Of a stretch of DNA of 46,680 bases, positions 15,175-23,177 are shown in pieces. Position numbers and translations under genes: made by a program. This DNA comes from Casp-Chloro-G3 sp002816715 (GTDB lineage: Bacteria > Chloroflexota > Dehalococcoidia > Lucifugimonadales > UBA3495). The stretch is from NCBI GenBank assembly GCA_027623815.1, contig JAQBUV010000010.1, forward strand, positions 1-46,680, written 5' to 3'. Each line of letters begins with the position of its first letter. Positions within the stretch are counted from its first letter, which is position 1. The notes beneath the pieces were generated by a model that worked only from the letters and a program-made list of their open reading frames with translations, had not been told where the DNA came from and ran no database searches.

Positions 15175-17472
15175 TTGATTGAGCAAAGCCGCGACTCGTT
15201 GCCCCAGATGGGATCACGGTCGCCACTGGCCGGGCCGGAGACTAACCCTGAATTCAGCCGGGTTCTGGACGAATTGGTTGCAGCCGCAATGCGAGGGCAA
15301 CGCACTGATTGCGAAGTTTACAATCCTTCTGACCAGTGGCTTAAAGAGCACATGCCGATTCTGCAAAACCTCCCTCAGGAACAGCAGCAAAAGGTATTTG
15401 ATGAGGTAAAGCAGCTACAAGCTGAAGCAGCGGCAGCTAACGCCGAAGGCAAGGCGGCCACCAAGGTCTGGCCCGAAGTTGTGGTACAACTAGACAACCA
15501 AGGACTGGATTTCTTCAGCCAGCTTGGTGTAGTGCGCCGTCCCGATTTGACTCAGTACTTTATTGACGGCTTCGGCAGAAACCGGGACGCTTTGGCCTTC
15601 GACGAGGGAAATCAGGCCCTGTTCACTGAGGTCTTTCAGCAGATTACCCAAAGGTTGAACGAGTGCTTCACCGCTGGTGAAACCGTCGTCCAGACCGACC
15701 GACAAATAGGTGACGCACCGGGGCGGTCTTTCCACGCCAGGCAACTGCTGTTTGGCACCAAATACCTGCAAGCCCCCTACATGTGGCGTCAGTTGACCTT
15801 CAATCTTCCTGAGTCTGAATACCAGAACCCCCCGGACATCCTGGAGGTCTCGATCCCCTGCTGGCTGGAAGATTTGGGCTTATCCGAGGAACTCAAGAAT
15901 CGCATCCGGGCCGCCGGGCTGACTCAGCTAATCTTCAAGGCTCCGACCAAAGGTCTGTCATTGCACTTGGGCTTCGACTATGTGGGTGAGCACAAAATGG
16001 GGCCGCTGTCCATTGCCATGTTCCTGGTCAAGCAGAACAACGGATTGGCAGTGCAGGCAGCTTTGAGCATGGCCCGCGCCCGCACTCTGAGCGGCACCCT
16101 GAAAAACACTGCCATCGTGACCATTGGCCCTTCGTTGCATGGCAAGAGCACCTTGACCATCATGATTGAACTGGCAGGCAGCGATTTTGCCAAGCTGCTC
16201 CATTTGCGCACCGACTCCGAAGAAGGAGTCTGCCCAATGAACGACGACATTGTATTGTTGCAGCCATTGAGTCAGCCGATTGAGGAGACTCACGGTGGAA
16301 ACCGCCGGAGGATAACCCACGGAATCGACGGCACCGAGAACAATTTCTACGCGGTACCCTTCGGATTGACCCATGATGATGACCCGATAACCTACGATGT
16401 GCTGCGGGGCACCAAAGATGAGCCCAATTCTCAGGAAACTCTGGAGAATGTTCCCGTCCACACTGACGGCTTCACGCCCAACTACATGGAGAACCCGGTT
16501 CGCAATATGCGGATGATTCTATCCCGGGAGCGTTTGTTAAAAAGAAAAGGGACCCAGGACTTGATCGGAAAGATTACCGGCGGCCGTTTGAAGGACTCGG
16601 TTCACGTGCCCATGACTGACACTGATCAGGTCTTTTGCCAGGCGGTAATGCGGCAGAACACGGTGGTTCCTCCACTGCGCAGGCTCACACTTGAGCAGTA
16701 CATTCGGGTGCTCATGTACGGCGAGGCGGTGCAGATGGGAGCCGCCATAGGTGCCATCGGCAGACCTTACGTTGAGTACTTCTCTGATCCATTTATCATC
16801 GGCCTGGAGGACGAGAACGCCAATCTAATGTACTACGTGCTCCAGCAAATGGAACGGGGCGGACTGCCCCACTACTATTACGTCTTTAACACCGGCGGCG
16901 TTGGGGCCGACACCAATGACCAGGCGGCTGGCGCCAAGTACAAAAAAATCCCGCGGGAACTAACCTTAATGTTACAAGAGGCCTTGCTCCGTGAGGCGGT
17001 CAAGTTCCAATACGATGCTACGCTGCGTTCGGACATCGCGGTTGCCATCGTAGACCAGAACGGCAACGAGGTCATGGATCTCCGACAGGATTGGCTGCCG
17101 ATCAACCTCTATGGTGAGGATGAATACACCAAGCGTGTCCTGGAACTGCGTAAGCGACGGTATTACGGGCGAGACGCTGCGGACAAAGCCGGTATTCTGC
17201 GCTACACCAAGGTGACCGAAGCATTGATCGACCTGGCCGACATCCCAGCCCCGACCAACGAGCGAGAGTTGGCCTGGCTGCTGTCCTTTTACTGGAAGGT
17301 AGATGAGGCCTACAATACGTTGACCGACCTGCTGGCAAATCTTGGACAGGGACACCGGCCAATGCCCCACCTGTTGCGAGAGTTGAGCCGCGAGTATGCT
17401 GTCAGCGTCAGTCGGGGTTTGCAGTTGCCAGGTGAAAGTCAGAGCGCGCTGCAGCTTCTGGGCATCAATTAG
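15175..17472 (+). CDS. DUF4914 family P-loop protein
   Basis: Large soluble protein of 765 residues matching DUF4914, of unknown function. A Walker A-like loop GPSLHGKST lies at about 319-327, followed by CPMNDDIVLLQP (about 351-362), whose Asp-Asp could be a Walker B/metal site, and a conserved YVFNTGGVGADTND region (about 567-580). The order of these motifs recalls the P-loop fold of phosphoenolpyruvate carboxykinase and HPr kinase, where GxxGxGKT is followed by a GDD motif; this is my inference, not an established assignment. The TTG start is supported by GAGGA seven bases upstream. After its TAG stop the frame stays open for 30 more codons that look coding (see the adjoining entry). It stands alone, flanked by unrelated divergent or convergent genes. 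Confidence 0.8.
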   Translation: MIEQSRDSLPQMGSRSPLAGPETNPEFSRVLDELVAAAMRGQRTDCEVYNPSDQWLKEHMPILQNLPQEQQQKVFDEVKQLQAEAAAANAEGKAATKVWPEVVVQLDNQGLDFFSQLGVVRRPDLTQYFIDGFGRNRDALAFDEGNQALFTEVFQQITQRLNECFTAGETVVQTDRQIGDAPGRSFHARQLLFGTKYLQAPYMWRQLTFNLPESEYQNPPDILEVSIPCWLEDLGLSEELKNRIRAAGLTQLIFKAPTKGLSLHLGFDYVGEHKMGPLSIAMFLVKQNNGLAVQAALSMARARTLSGTLKNTAIVTIGPSLHGKSTLTIMIELAGSDFAKLLHLRTDSEEGVCPMNDDIVLLQPLSQPIEETHGGNRRRITHGIDGTENNFYAVPFGLTHDDDPITYDVLRGTKDEPNSQETLENVPVHTDGFTPNYMENPVRNMRMILSRERLLKRKGTQDLIGKITGGRLKDSVHVPMTDTDQVFCQAVMRQNTVVPPLRRLTLEQYIRVLMYGEAVQMGAAIGAIGRPYVEYFSDPFIIGLEDENANLMYYVLQQMERGGLPHYYYVFNTGGVGADTNDQAAGAKYKKIPRELTLMLQEALLREAVKFQYDATLRSDIAVAIVDQNGNEVMDLRQDWLPINLYGEDEYTKRVLELRKRRYYGRDAADKAGILRYTKVTEALIDLADIPAPTNERELAWLLSFYWKVDEAYNTLTDLLANLGQGHRPMPHLLRELSREYAVSVSRGLQLPGESQSALQLLGIN

Positions 17473-17565
17473 GTATCAGTTAAAGCAAACCTGCTCCGCG
17501 ACAAAATTACTGGAGAGACCCAACAGGAGCTATTGACGCTGATTGAGGCGGTAGGGCTGGGATAG
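17473..17565 (+). other. In-frame coding-like extension beyond the DUF4914 stop codon
   Basis: Directly after the TAG at 17470-17472, the same frame stays open for 30 codons to a second TAG (17563-17565). The translation includes LLRDKITGETQQELLTLIEA, an amphipathic-helix-like sequence with normal codon use. It would make a plausible C-terminus for the DUF4914 protein. Possible explanations are a recent nonsense mutation, stop readthrough, a base error, or chance. TAG is used as an ordinary stop by several neighbours (groEL, thiolase-like gene, ychF). Confidence 0.4.
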
Positions 17566-17589
17566 TCCTAGTCCTGACGGGGTCATGAT

Positions 17590-18606
17590 TCAGCCAGTGG
17601 CAACTTCCGGCATCCGGTTGCCATGGAAAGCGGGCAGCACTTCTGCGATGCATCGTTGTAACTGTCCCTCCAGATCAGGCGACACGAAGCGCAATACCGG
17701 CGTTTTGCACCCCACATCGATGTAAGCCTGGATTTTTTCGATCACTGCCTCCGGCGGCCCGATGGCTAACCACAGCTTGGCCCGCTCATCGGTGATGGCC
17801 CCAGTGCCGTAGTATTCGGCCAGAAACTCCAGCGATTCCCGATAGGCAAGTTCCACATCGTCGTTGATGTTCACGTAGAGATGGAGGCAGGAGTCTAACT
17901 GCTCCGGGTCACGACCCAACTCGGCAGCATACTCCTGAATCCGGCCAAAGCGGTCTCGGAAGGTATCCACCGGAGTGGCGTCGGTCTGCCAGCCATCGCC
18001 GTGCCGAGCAACTCGCCGCAGAATACGCTCAACGGTAGCTTCATCAGCCTGGCCCGGCTTGGGGTTGGCGGCAATCAGAATCGGCATGGGCTGCTGCAAC
18101 GGCTTGGGCAGTAGTTCCACATCGGTGAACTGGTAGAACTTGCCTTCGTGGGTTACCCGTTCCTCGCTCCATAAACGACGCAGAATTTTGATTCCCTCAA
18201 TGACCCGGCCCACCCGCTCCCGGGACTGCACTCCCATCGCCTGTAGCTCAGTGGCGAACTGAGGCCCAAAACTTTCCGACCCGCCGTTGCACACCGCCAG
18301 GACAGTGCGCCCTTGGGAGAGAACGTCTAGGCTGGCCCACTGGATTGCCAACAACACCGGGTGCCGCAAGGGGAAGCTGGCCATGCAGATGGTGCCTAGT
18401 TTCACCCGCCGGGTATGGCTGGCAATAGCGGACAGGGTGACTATCGACTCAACTCTGGGCTTGGAGATCAAGTTGTCCCCCACCCAAACGCTGTCAAAGT
18501 ATCCCGACTCCTCGGCGGTCTTGGCGGCTTGAATCAAGTCGTCCATGGTGGCCCAGTTGAACAGCACCGCCCGGTTGGAAAGGCTGATACCAAATTTTGC
18601 CGTCAT
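17590..18606 (-). CDS. LLM-class flavin-dependent oxidoreductase
   Basis: Bacterial luciferase-like TIM-barrel enzyme (338 residues from the ATG) that uses FMN or F420 to oxidise a wide range of substrates. Features are FGISLSNRAVLFNW at the N-terminus, the SVWVGDNLISKPR segment (about 39-51), LGTICMASFPLRHPVLLAIQWASLD (70-94 region), LAVCNGGS, and the later PIPILIAA-like beta strand MPILIAANPKPGQADE. ATG at 18606 is preferred over the upstream in-frame TTG at 18630. Such oxidoreductases are strongly expanded in SAR202-like Chloroflexota, where they are proposed to attack recalcitrant organic matter; the substrate here is unknown. An adjacent upstream gene on the same strand encodes a jelly-roll-like protein. 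Confidence 0.88.
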   Translation of the reverse strand: MTAKFGISLSNRAVLFNWATMDDLIQAAKTAEESGYFDSVWVGDNLISKPRVESIVTLSAIASHTRRVKLGTICMASFPLRHPVLLAIQWASLDVLSQGRTVLAVCNGGSESFGPQFATELQAMGVQSRERVGRVIEGIKILRRLWSEERVTHEGKFYQFTDVELLPKPLQQPMPILIAANPKPGQADEATVERILRRVARHGDGWQTDATPVDTFRDRFGRIQEYAAELGRDPEQLDSCLHLYVNINDDVELAYRESLEFLAEYYGTGAITDERAKLWLAIGPPEAVIEKIQAYIDVGCKTPVLRFVSPDLEGQLQRCIAEVLPAFHGNRMPEVATG

Positions 18607-18658
18607 CTTCTGTTGCAAGAATTCCCTCAACTATTCGGCTAACTGCGCCGGTCAGGAC

Positions 18659-19177
18659 TTAGTTATCGGTCTGCTCAAAGGTTAAGTTGGCGTAGCGTAT
18701 GTAGATACCGCCCCTAGGCTGAGCCAACGGGCCGTTAAGGACCAGGCAGGCGATCACATATTTGGCTCCCGCTTGGGCCCCGCTGCTGAGTTCGACTCGC
18801 TGCTGAGAGTTGATCCCGGTTATTACGCCGGTACTCCGGTCAATCTCGCCGTTGACCCAGATTTCGCCGTAGTTGTCGAAATTGGTCTCGAACAAGACCC
18901 GGAATCCGGTAACATCGACGCCTTTAATTGCGCCGGGCAGTTCAACCGTTGTCCGGTACCAGGCGAAGGTGAATCCTTCCGAAAGGCTCTGCCGAATATT
19001 AGGGCACACTTCCCAAGCAGAGTCGTCGTAGTCGGCCAGCCGGGCAGGGGTGGACAGCAAGCGCGCCGTCAGTCCCTCATTCGGCTCTCCCGGCACCAAC
19101 CCGGTCGCAACCCGCCACTGGGACTTGACCTGTTGCTGATCTCGGGTATTGTTTAAGTCCAACGCGATTCTAGGCAT
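18659..19177 (-). CDS. Galactose-binding-like (jelly-roll) domain protein
   Basis: A 172-residue soluble protein without signal peptide. The order of segments (VATGLVPGEPNEG, YDDSAWEVCPNIRQSL, FTFAWYRTTVELPG, FRVLFETNFDNYGEIWVNGEID, and a final YIRYANLTFEQ) resembles the sugar-binding/jelly-roll domain of family 2 glycoside hydrolases, in which DDSxW, WYR and WVNG-type motifs recur. No catalytic domain is attached. It may be a small binding module associated with the neighbouring amidohydrolase (30 bases upstream on the same strand) and LLM oxidoreductase. The fold assignment is inferred from motif pattern only. Confidence 0.6.
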   Translation of the reverse strand: MPRIALDLNNTRDQQQVKSQWRVATGLVPGEPNEGLTARLLSTPARLADYDDSAWEVCPNIRQSLSEGFTFAWYRTTVELPGAIKGVDVTGFRVLFETNFDNYGEIWVNGEIDRSTGVITGINSQQRVELSSGAQAGAKYVIACLVLNGPLAQPRGGIYIRYANLTFEQTDN

Positions 19178-19206
19178 GTGCCTTCACACTCCTAATTACT
19201 CACCAA

Positions 19207-20016
19207 TTACTTGCCAAATTTCCACATATTGTCCGCAGTTTTGCCAAAAACCCAATCGACTTCCTGCTGGCTACGCGCCTGGAGGCGTTCCCTGGGTAGG
19301 TTCAGAGCGTTACCGTAGCCTTCCCGGTTGGCCACCGGGGGAAAGTCGCTGCCCCACATCAGACGTTCGGCGCCAAAGGCGTCCACGGCCATCTCAATCA
19401 GGGGATGCACTTCCGCAAAGGGATGCGGCGGTTGGAAGGGCAGGGGGCGAGCGCAGAACTCGCCCAGCCCGGGTATCTTCATGTAGGTGTTGGGATACTT
19501 GGCAAGTTTCAGGACTGCCTGGTAGGTCTCAATGGGAATGACATTGTCCGAGCGGCCCGGCCCCCAATTAGCGCCGACGCCGCCAAGATGCTCAATTACC
19601 ACCTTGAGGTTGGGCAGTTCCTTGATAATATTTTCAAACTCGGCGGCGGCATAACTCTCCACCGACCCCATGACACTGGCGATCATTCCCAGGGCTTCGG
19701 CCTTGCGCCACACCGCGATTGGGTCGCTGCCTGGCGAGCGCATGGCGGAGTTGAACCTGATTCCCTCGACACCCTGATGGTGGAGACTTTCCAGGTGGCC
19801 CAGAGCGTTCGGGTCGTTTACATCAACCAGGCCAATCACCGAGAAGCGGCCTGGGAACCGCTTCATACAATCGACCAAATAGGAGTTGTCGTACACCCCA
19901 AAGAATTGGGTCAGCACCGCTTTATCAACCCCGTTCCGGCTCATCACATCCAAGAGAACTTCAACCGGCTCAAACCAATAAAGTGAGGTGTGACAGTGCG
20001 TGTCTACTACCACCAT
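19207..20016 (-). CDS. Amidohydrolase-family (amidohydrolase_2) metal-dependent hydrolase or decarboxylase
   Basis: TIM-barrel protein of 269 residues. The N-terminal metal motif is VVVDTHCHTS (His-x-His at about residues 6-8), VIEHLGGVGANWG (about 139-151) provides a central His, and MWGSDFPP (about 219-226) supplies the conserved Asp. This arrangement matches the amidohydrolase_2 subgroup, which includes aminocarboxymuconate-semialdehyde decarboxylase and gamma-resorcylate decarboxylase. The chemistry may therefore be decarboxylation or hydrolysis. The gene heads a minus-strand group with the jelly-roll protein and LLM oxidoreductase, possibly a small catabolic unit. Confidence 0.85.
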   Translation of the reverse strand: MVVVDTHCHTSLYWFEPVEVLLDVMSRNGVDKAVLTQFFGVYDNSYLVDCMKRFPGRFSVIGLVDVNDPNALGHLESLHHQGVEGIRFNSAMRSPGSDPIAVWRKAEALGMIASVMGSVESYAAAEFENIIKELPNLKVVIEHLGGVGANWGPGRSDNVIPIETYQAVLKLAKYPNTYMKIPGLGEFCARPLPFQPPHPFAEVHPLIEMAVDAFGAERLMWGSDFPPVANREGYGNALNLPRERLQARSQQEVDWVFGKTADNMWKFGK

Positions 20017-20158
20017 AAATTCAGCTCCTAGCGAAATTTCTAAAAGGTTTAAACAGCAGGGGTCAACCTGAATTGGCCTAAAGGTACTCGTGGGCCAGGT
20101 TACTTGTCAATCGCGGACGGAAGGTTTTGCCGATGACCCAGAACTCAGAGCAGAATTA

Positions 20159-20536
20159 TTACTCGAACGTAGTAGGCTCCTCCCTGGTTCGGTCGGCGCG
20201 GATTGACGAATACATGGCTCCCAGAGTCGCCATACTGCCGGTGTACAAAGTGAATATGGCCACGCCAATCCACATGATGACCGTGATTTTCTGGCTTGGG
20301 TCAACCAAAACCGTGATTACTGCTGCGCCAATACCGCTAATCAACAATACCGATAACCCCAACAACGAGCCAAACTTCAGACCTTTAACTGAATAGCTAT
20401 CTGAACTTTCTTTGGCATGGCCCACACCAATGTACCCAGCAATGAACGGACTGGCCGGCACCGCCACAAAATGGACCAAGGGTATCAAAGCGCTAACCAC
20501 CATGATACCCAGACCAATAAGGACTCCCTTGACCAT
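20159..20536 (-). CDS. Small integral membrane protein, unknown function
   Basis: A 125-residue protein with three or four hydrophobic segments (about 4-36, 56-78 and 83-108). The beginning, VKGVLIGLGIMVVSALIPLVHFVAVP, reads as a tight helical hairpin, and a short hydrophilic loop AKESSDSYSVKG precedes the second pair. The C-terminus is charged (SSIRADRTREEP). CCGGAGG lies upstream of the ATG. I do not recognise a family; small DUF-type membrane proteins of this layout are common in Chloroflexota. It is divergent from the HAD dehalogenase gene. Confidence 0.65.
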   Translation of the reverse strand: MVKGVLIGLGIMVVSALIPLVHFVAVPASPFIAGYIGVGHAKESSDSYSVKGLKFGSLLGLSVLLISGIGAAVITVLVDPSQKITVIMWIGVAIFTLYTGSMATLGAMYSSIRADRTREEPTTFE

Positions 20537-20653
20537 TGAACCTCCGGTGATTTGCGGTGACGCCGCTCTGCTAAAGTATAATTACAGCCGTTCCAGCTTG
20601 GCAGACAGCTACCTAGTATAACTCACGCTATAACTTGGAAAAGGAGAATCGCC

Positions 20654-21358
20654 TTGGCTCAAAATTATATCTCCAGGGTAAACACCCTCACCTTCGACAT
20701 ATTTGGCACCGTGCTGGATTTGTCCGGCAGCCTGGTGCCGCCCACCAACGAGTTCCTGTCCCAACACGGCGCAACTATCGGCGGAGCAAGTTTCTGGGTG
20801 GACTGGAGGAACCGCCAGCGCATTGAGCAGTACCAGGACAACCTGCTAATGCTGGGGCACAGCGGCTATCTGGAGACCTGCCGCCGCGCCTTGATTTACT
20901 GCCTCAGGCTGCACCAGGTCGATTTTACCTACGACGAAGTCACTGAGTTCATGCAAGTCTACCAGAATCTGCAACCCTACCCAGACGCCGTGGTAGGTCT
21001 GAAACGCCTGGCCCAGCGCTTTTCCCTGGTGGCATTGTCCAACGGGGAGCAACGTTTTTTAGAGCACCTGGTCGCTGACAATATTCGGGTTCACTTTGAC
21101 GAAATCATCTCAGTGGAACAGGTCGGCGTGTTCAAGCCCCATCCGGCGGTTTACCGCCGCGCTGCCAGGACTTTAGAGAAAGACCCCGCTGAGATAATGA
21201 TGGTGGCGGCCCACTCATTCGATACTCTAGGAGCACGGGCCTGCGGGTTCCGGGCCGCCTACGTCAACCGGTACGACCTGCCCACCGATGAGTCGACCTA
21301 CCAGCCCGACCTGGAGGTCAAAGACTTTATCGAGTTGGCTGACCGGTTGTTGAGCTAG
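20654..21358 (+). CDS. HAD-superfamily protein, haloacid dehalogenase type II-like
   Basis: HAD-fold hydrolase of 234 residues. Motif I is TFDIFGTVLDLSG (nucleophilic Asp at about residue 12), followed by a cap domain rich in Trp/Arg/Tyr (FWVDWRNRQRIEQYQ), motif II as LVALSNGE (about 130-137), a Lys in GVFKPHPAVY (about 160) as motif III, and MMVAAHSFDTLGARACGFRAAYVNR as motif IV. The spacing fits L-2-haloacid dehalogenases, but phosphatase activity cannot be ruled out. The start is TTG, preceded by AAGGAG eight bases upstream. In marine Chloroflexota such enzymes are linked to organohalogen turnover; that role is inferred. Confidence 0.85.
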   Translation: MAQNYISRVNTLTFDIFGTVLDLSGSLVPPTNEFLSQHGATIGGASFWVDWRNRQRIEQYQDNLLMLGHSGYLETCRRALIYCLRLHQVDFTYDEVTEFMQVYQNLQPYPDAVVGLKRLAQRFSLVALSNGEQRFLEHLVADNIRVHFDEIISVEQVGVFKPHPAVYRRAARTLEKDPAEIMMVAAHSFDTLGARACGFRAAYVNRYDLPTDESTYQPDLEVKDFIELADRLLS

Positions 21359-21383
21359 AGTACGTGACCATGTCAAGACGTGG

Positions 21384-21412
21384 TTCGACAAGCATGTCCT
21401 GAACCTGTCGAA
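21384..21412. repeat. REP-like inverted repeat
   Basis: TTCGACA (21384-21390) and TGTCGAA (21406-21412) form a 7-bp dyad around CCTGAACC-type sequence. This resembles the widespread bacterial extragenic palindrome of the type GGTTCGACAAGC...CCTGAGCCTGTCGAAGG. Only one copy is seen in the window. It lies between the HAD gene and the Rrf2 promoter. Confidence 0.5.
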
Positions 21413-21481
21413 GGATGCAACCAGACCAAGTTAGAATTTTGGGACTTGTTCCGGTAATTCCGAGTAACTGAATCGACAATC

Positions 21482-21511
21482 TTGGAAATTATGCCGGGAG
21501 AGTGCTATAAT
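21482..21511 (+). promoter_or_regulatory. Putative Rrf2-regulator promoter
   Basis: TTGGAA (21482-21487), an 18-base spacer and a perfect TATAAT (21506-21511), giving a leader of about 30 bases before the ATG at 21547. Rrf2 proteins often autoregulate, but no clear operator dyad stands out here. Confidence 0.6.
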
Positions 21512-21546
21512 TTTGAATATGTCGGACCACTTTGGAGGTGGGAAGC

Positions 21547-21984
21547 ATGCGCATCCCGATGAAAGTAGACTACGGAGTCCGCGCCCTGGTTGAGTTGGCC
21601 ATGCATTTTGGCGAAGGTCAAGTACAGACGGCGGAAATCGCCGCCAAACAGGGCATCCCTGAGGCCTATCTCGAACAACTGATGACCACCATGAATAAGT
21701 TTGGCCTGGTGCGCAGTCGCCGTGGCCCACAGGGTGGGCATTCGCTGGGTATGGAACCGTCGGAGATCACCCTAAGCCTGGTGATGAACACGTTGGAGGG
21801 GAACACTTCCCCTCTGGACTGCATCACTTCCCCCACCGACTGTATGTTCGCCGACTCCTGCGCCCAACAAGAGGTTTGGAAGTCGGTGGAGGACTCCATC
21901 CAGAGCGTGCTGAGCAACACCACCCTGGCCCATATCACCCAGCGGCAGAGCTACCTGAGCGGCCAAGGCATGTATCAAATCTAA
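21547..21984 (+). CDS. Rrf2-family transcriptional regulator (IscR/CymR-like)
   Basis: DNA-binding regulator of 145 residues. It opens with MRIPMKVDYGVRALVELAMH, followed by the winged helix-turn-helix (TAEIAAKQGIPEAYLEQLMTT, about 28-48) and wing RSRRGPQGGHSLG. Three cysteines, Cys92, Cys99 and Cys105 (spacing x6 then x5), nearly match the Fe-S ligands Cys92/98/104 of IscR, so it may sense iron-sulfur or sulfur status. ATG at 21547 is chosen over TTG at 21532 because GGAGGTGG lies just before it. The next operon encodes a MoeB-like adenylyltransferase and cysteine synthase, so a CymR/IscR-like control of cysteine supply is plausible but inferred. Confidence 0.88.
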   Translation: MRIPMKVDYGVRALVELAMHFGEGQVQTAEIAAKQGIPEAYLEQLMTTMNKFGLVRSRRGPQGGHSLGMEPSEITLSLVMNTLEGNTSPLDCITSPTDCMFADSCAQQEVWKSVEDSIQSVLSNTTLAHITQRQSYLSGQGMYQI

Positions 21985-22037
21985 TGGACTCGCCTCTAAA
22001 TGACTGAGCGTAAAAAACACCGTTTGAACCGAACCAG

Positions 22038-22071
22038 CCAGCTTGACAAGGTCTGGCAGCGGGGATAGACT
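22038..22071 (+). promoter_or_regulatory. Promoter of the moeB-cysM unit with a dyad over the -35 box
   Basis: A perfect TTGACA (22043-22048), a 17-base spacer and TAGACT (22066-22071) make a strong sigma-70-type promoter. An imperfect dyad CCAG-CTTG-A-CAAG-GT-CTGG (22038-22056) covers the -35 hexamer, a position expected for a repressor site. The adjacent Rrf2 regulator is the obvious candidate; binding is not shown. Confidence 0.65.
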
Positions 22072-22077
22072 CAGAAA

Positions 22078-22211
22078 TAATAATGAATAGCAAATTAAAC
22101 CACGCCAAGTGTACCTGTCCTCTAACATAGGAGGCGGGCGCACAGCTAGTAATTCTAAAGCCTGCACCCCTTAAATGTGGGATGCCCAGTAATGGGTGAC
22201 GCAGGTTTTTT
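22078..22211 (+). promoter_or_regulatory. Structured attenuator-like 5' leader of moeB-cysM
   Basis: The predicted transcript start is near 22078, leaving about 200 untranslated bases. CCTGC (22161-22165) pairs with GCAGG (22201-22205), and the stem can extend with CACCC/GGGTG; six T follow (22206-22211), a classic intrinsic terminator. The same segment GCCTGC (22160-22165) can instead pair with GCGGGC at 22134-22139 (one G-U pair), an antiterminator. Between those arms, TAG-TAATT-CTA could form a small hairpin, and TCCT-CTAACAT-AGGA (22118-22132) forms one upstream. I recognise no T-box, SAM, TPP, cobalamin or c-di-GMP consensus. Confidence 0.6.
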
Positions 22212-22275
22212 GTTGTATAGGGACCAAGTTAGTCAGACCATCTCGGATGACACAGCCACAAGGAGGAAATAACTA

Positions 22276-23118
22276 ATGACGCAGCAGCCCAAACCCTTAA
22301 CACCAGACCAGGTCAAACGATACAGCCGGCATATCATAATGAGTGACGTGGGCAGCAGCGGGCAACGCAAGCTGATGGGGTCAAAAGCCCTGATCATTGG
22401 AGCGGGCGGACTGGGTTCACCGGCCGCGGTGTACCTCTCCTTGGCCGGGGTAGGAACCGTCGGTCTGGTTGACTTCGACGTGGTGGAACTGTCCAACCTG
22501 CAACGGCAGATACTGCACCACACTACCGACGTGGGCCGTCCCAAGCTGCAATCAGCCAAGGACAACCTCCACGCCTATAACCCAGACGTGAATGTGGTGC
22601 TGCACGAGGTGCGGCTGGAATCGGACAACGCCATGGACATCATCAGTCAATACGATCTGGTGGTTAACGGCGCCGACAATTTTGCCACTCGCTACCTGGT
22701 TAACGATGCCTGCTATCTGCTGAACAAGCCTCTGGTGGACGGCAGCATTCTGATATTTGACGGCCAAGCAACGGTTTTCCTCCCCGGACAGGGATGCTAC
22801 CGCTGCCTATTCCCATCGCCGCCACCGCCGGGGATGGTGCCCAACTGCGCCGAAGCTGGGGTTTTGGGCGCGCTCACCGGATTGGTCGGCAGTGTTCAGG
22901 CTACCGAGGCCCTGAAATACTTCCTGGGCATCGGCGAGTCTCTCAGTTCGCGGTTGTTGCTAATTGACGCATTGTCGATGAATTTCCGTGAGGTCAAGCT
23001 CAAACGGAACCCCAACTGCCCGCTCTGCGGAGACAACCCCACCATCACCGAACTAATCGACTATGAAGTCTTTTGTGGTTTGGCATCGCCAGAAGGGGTT
23101 GGCGTCGCCAACGACTAG
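22276..23118 (+). CDS. MoeB/ThiF/HesA-family adenylyltransferase
   Basis: E1-like enzyme of 280 residues that adenylates the C-terminal Gly-Gly of a sulfur-carrier protein (MoaD, ThiS or CysO). It has RYSRHIIMSDVG at the N-terminus, the nucleotide-binding GAGGLGS (42-48), the DFDVVELSNLQRQ loop (about 65-77), two zinc-binding CxxC pairs (CYRC near 179 and CPLC near 246) and PNCAEAGVLG with a candidate sulfur-transfer Cys near 192. No C-terminal rhodanese domain is present. AGGAGG lies upstream of the ATG. It is cotranscribed with a cysteine synthase, as in carrier-protein-dependent cysteine pathways (CysM-CysO-Mec with MoeZ), but no carrier protein or Mec peptidase is in view. Confidence 0.9.
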   Translation: MTQQPKPLTPDQVKRYSRHIIMSDVGSSGQRKLMGSKALIIGAGGLGSPAAVYLSLAGVGTVGLVDFDVVELSNLQRQILHHTTDVGRPKLQSAKDNLHAYNPDVNVVLHEVRLESDNAMDIISQYDLVVNGADNFATRYLVNDACYLLNKPLVDGSILIFDGQATVFLPGQGCYRCLFPSPPPPGMVPNCAEAGVLGALTGLVGSVQATEALKYFLGIGESLSSRLLLIDALSMNFREVKLKRNPNCPLCGDNPTITELIDYEVFCGLASPEGVGVAND

Positions 23119-23177
23119 GCCACGGCGCAAATCTTAATCCAGGAGCAACGCGGCCCAAGCAGCGTCCGCGCAGCAAT

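Noticed and set aside
21985..22275. T-box or SAM riboswitch before moeB-cysM
   Set aside because: The T-box AGGGTGGNACCGCG and the SAM-I core motifs are absent; only terminator-antiterminator logic is visible.
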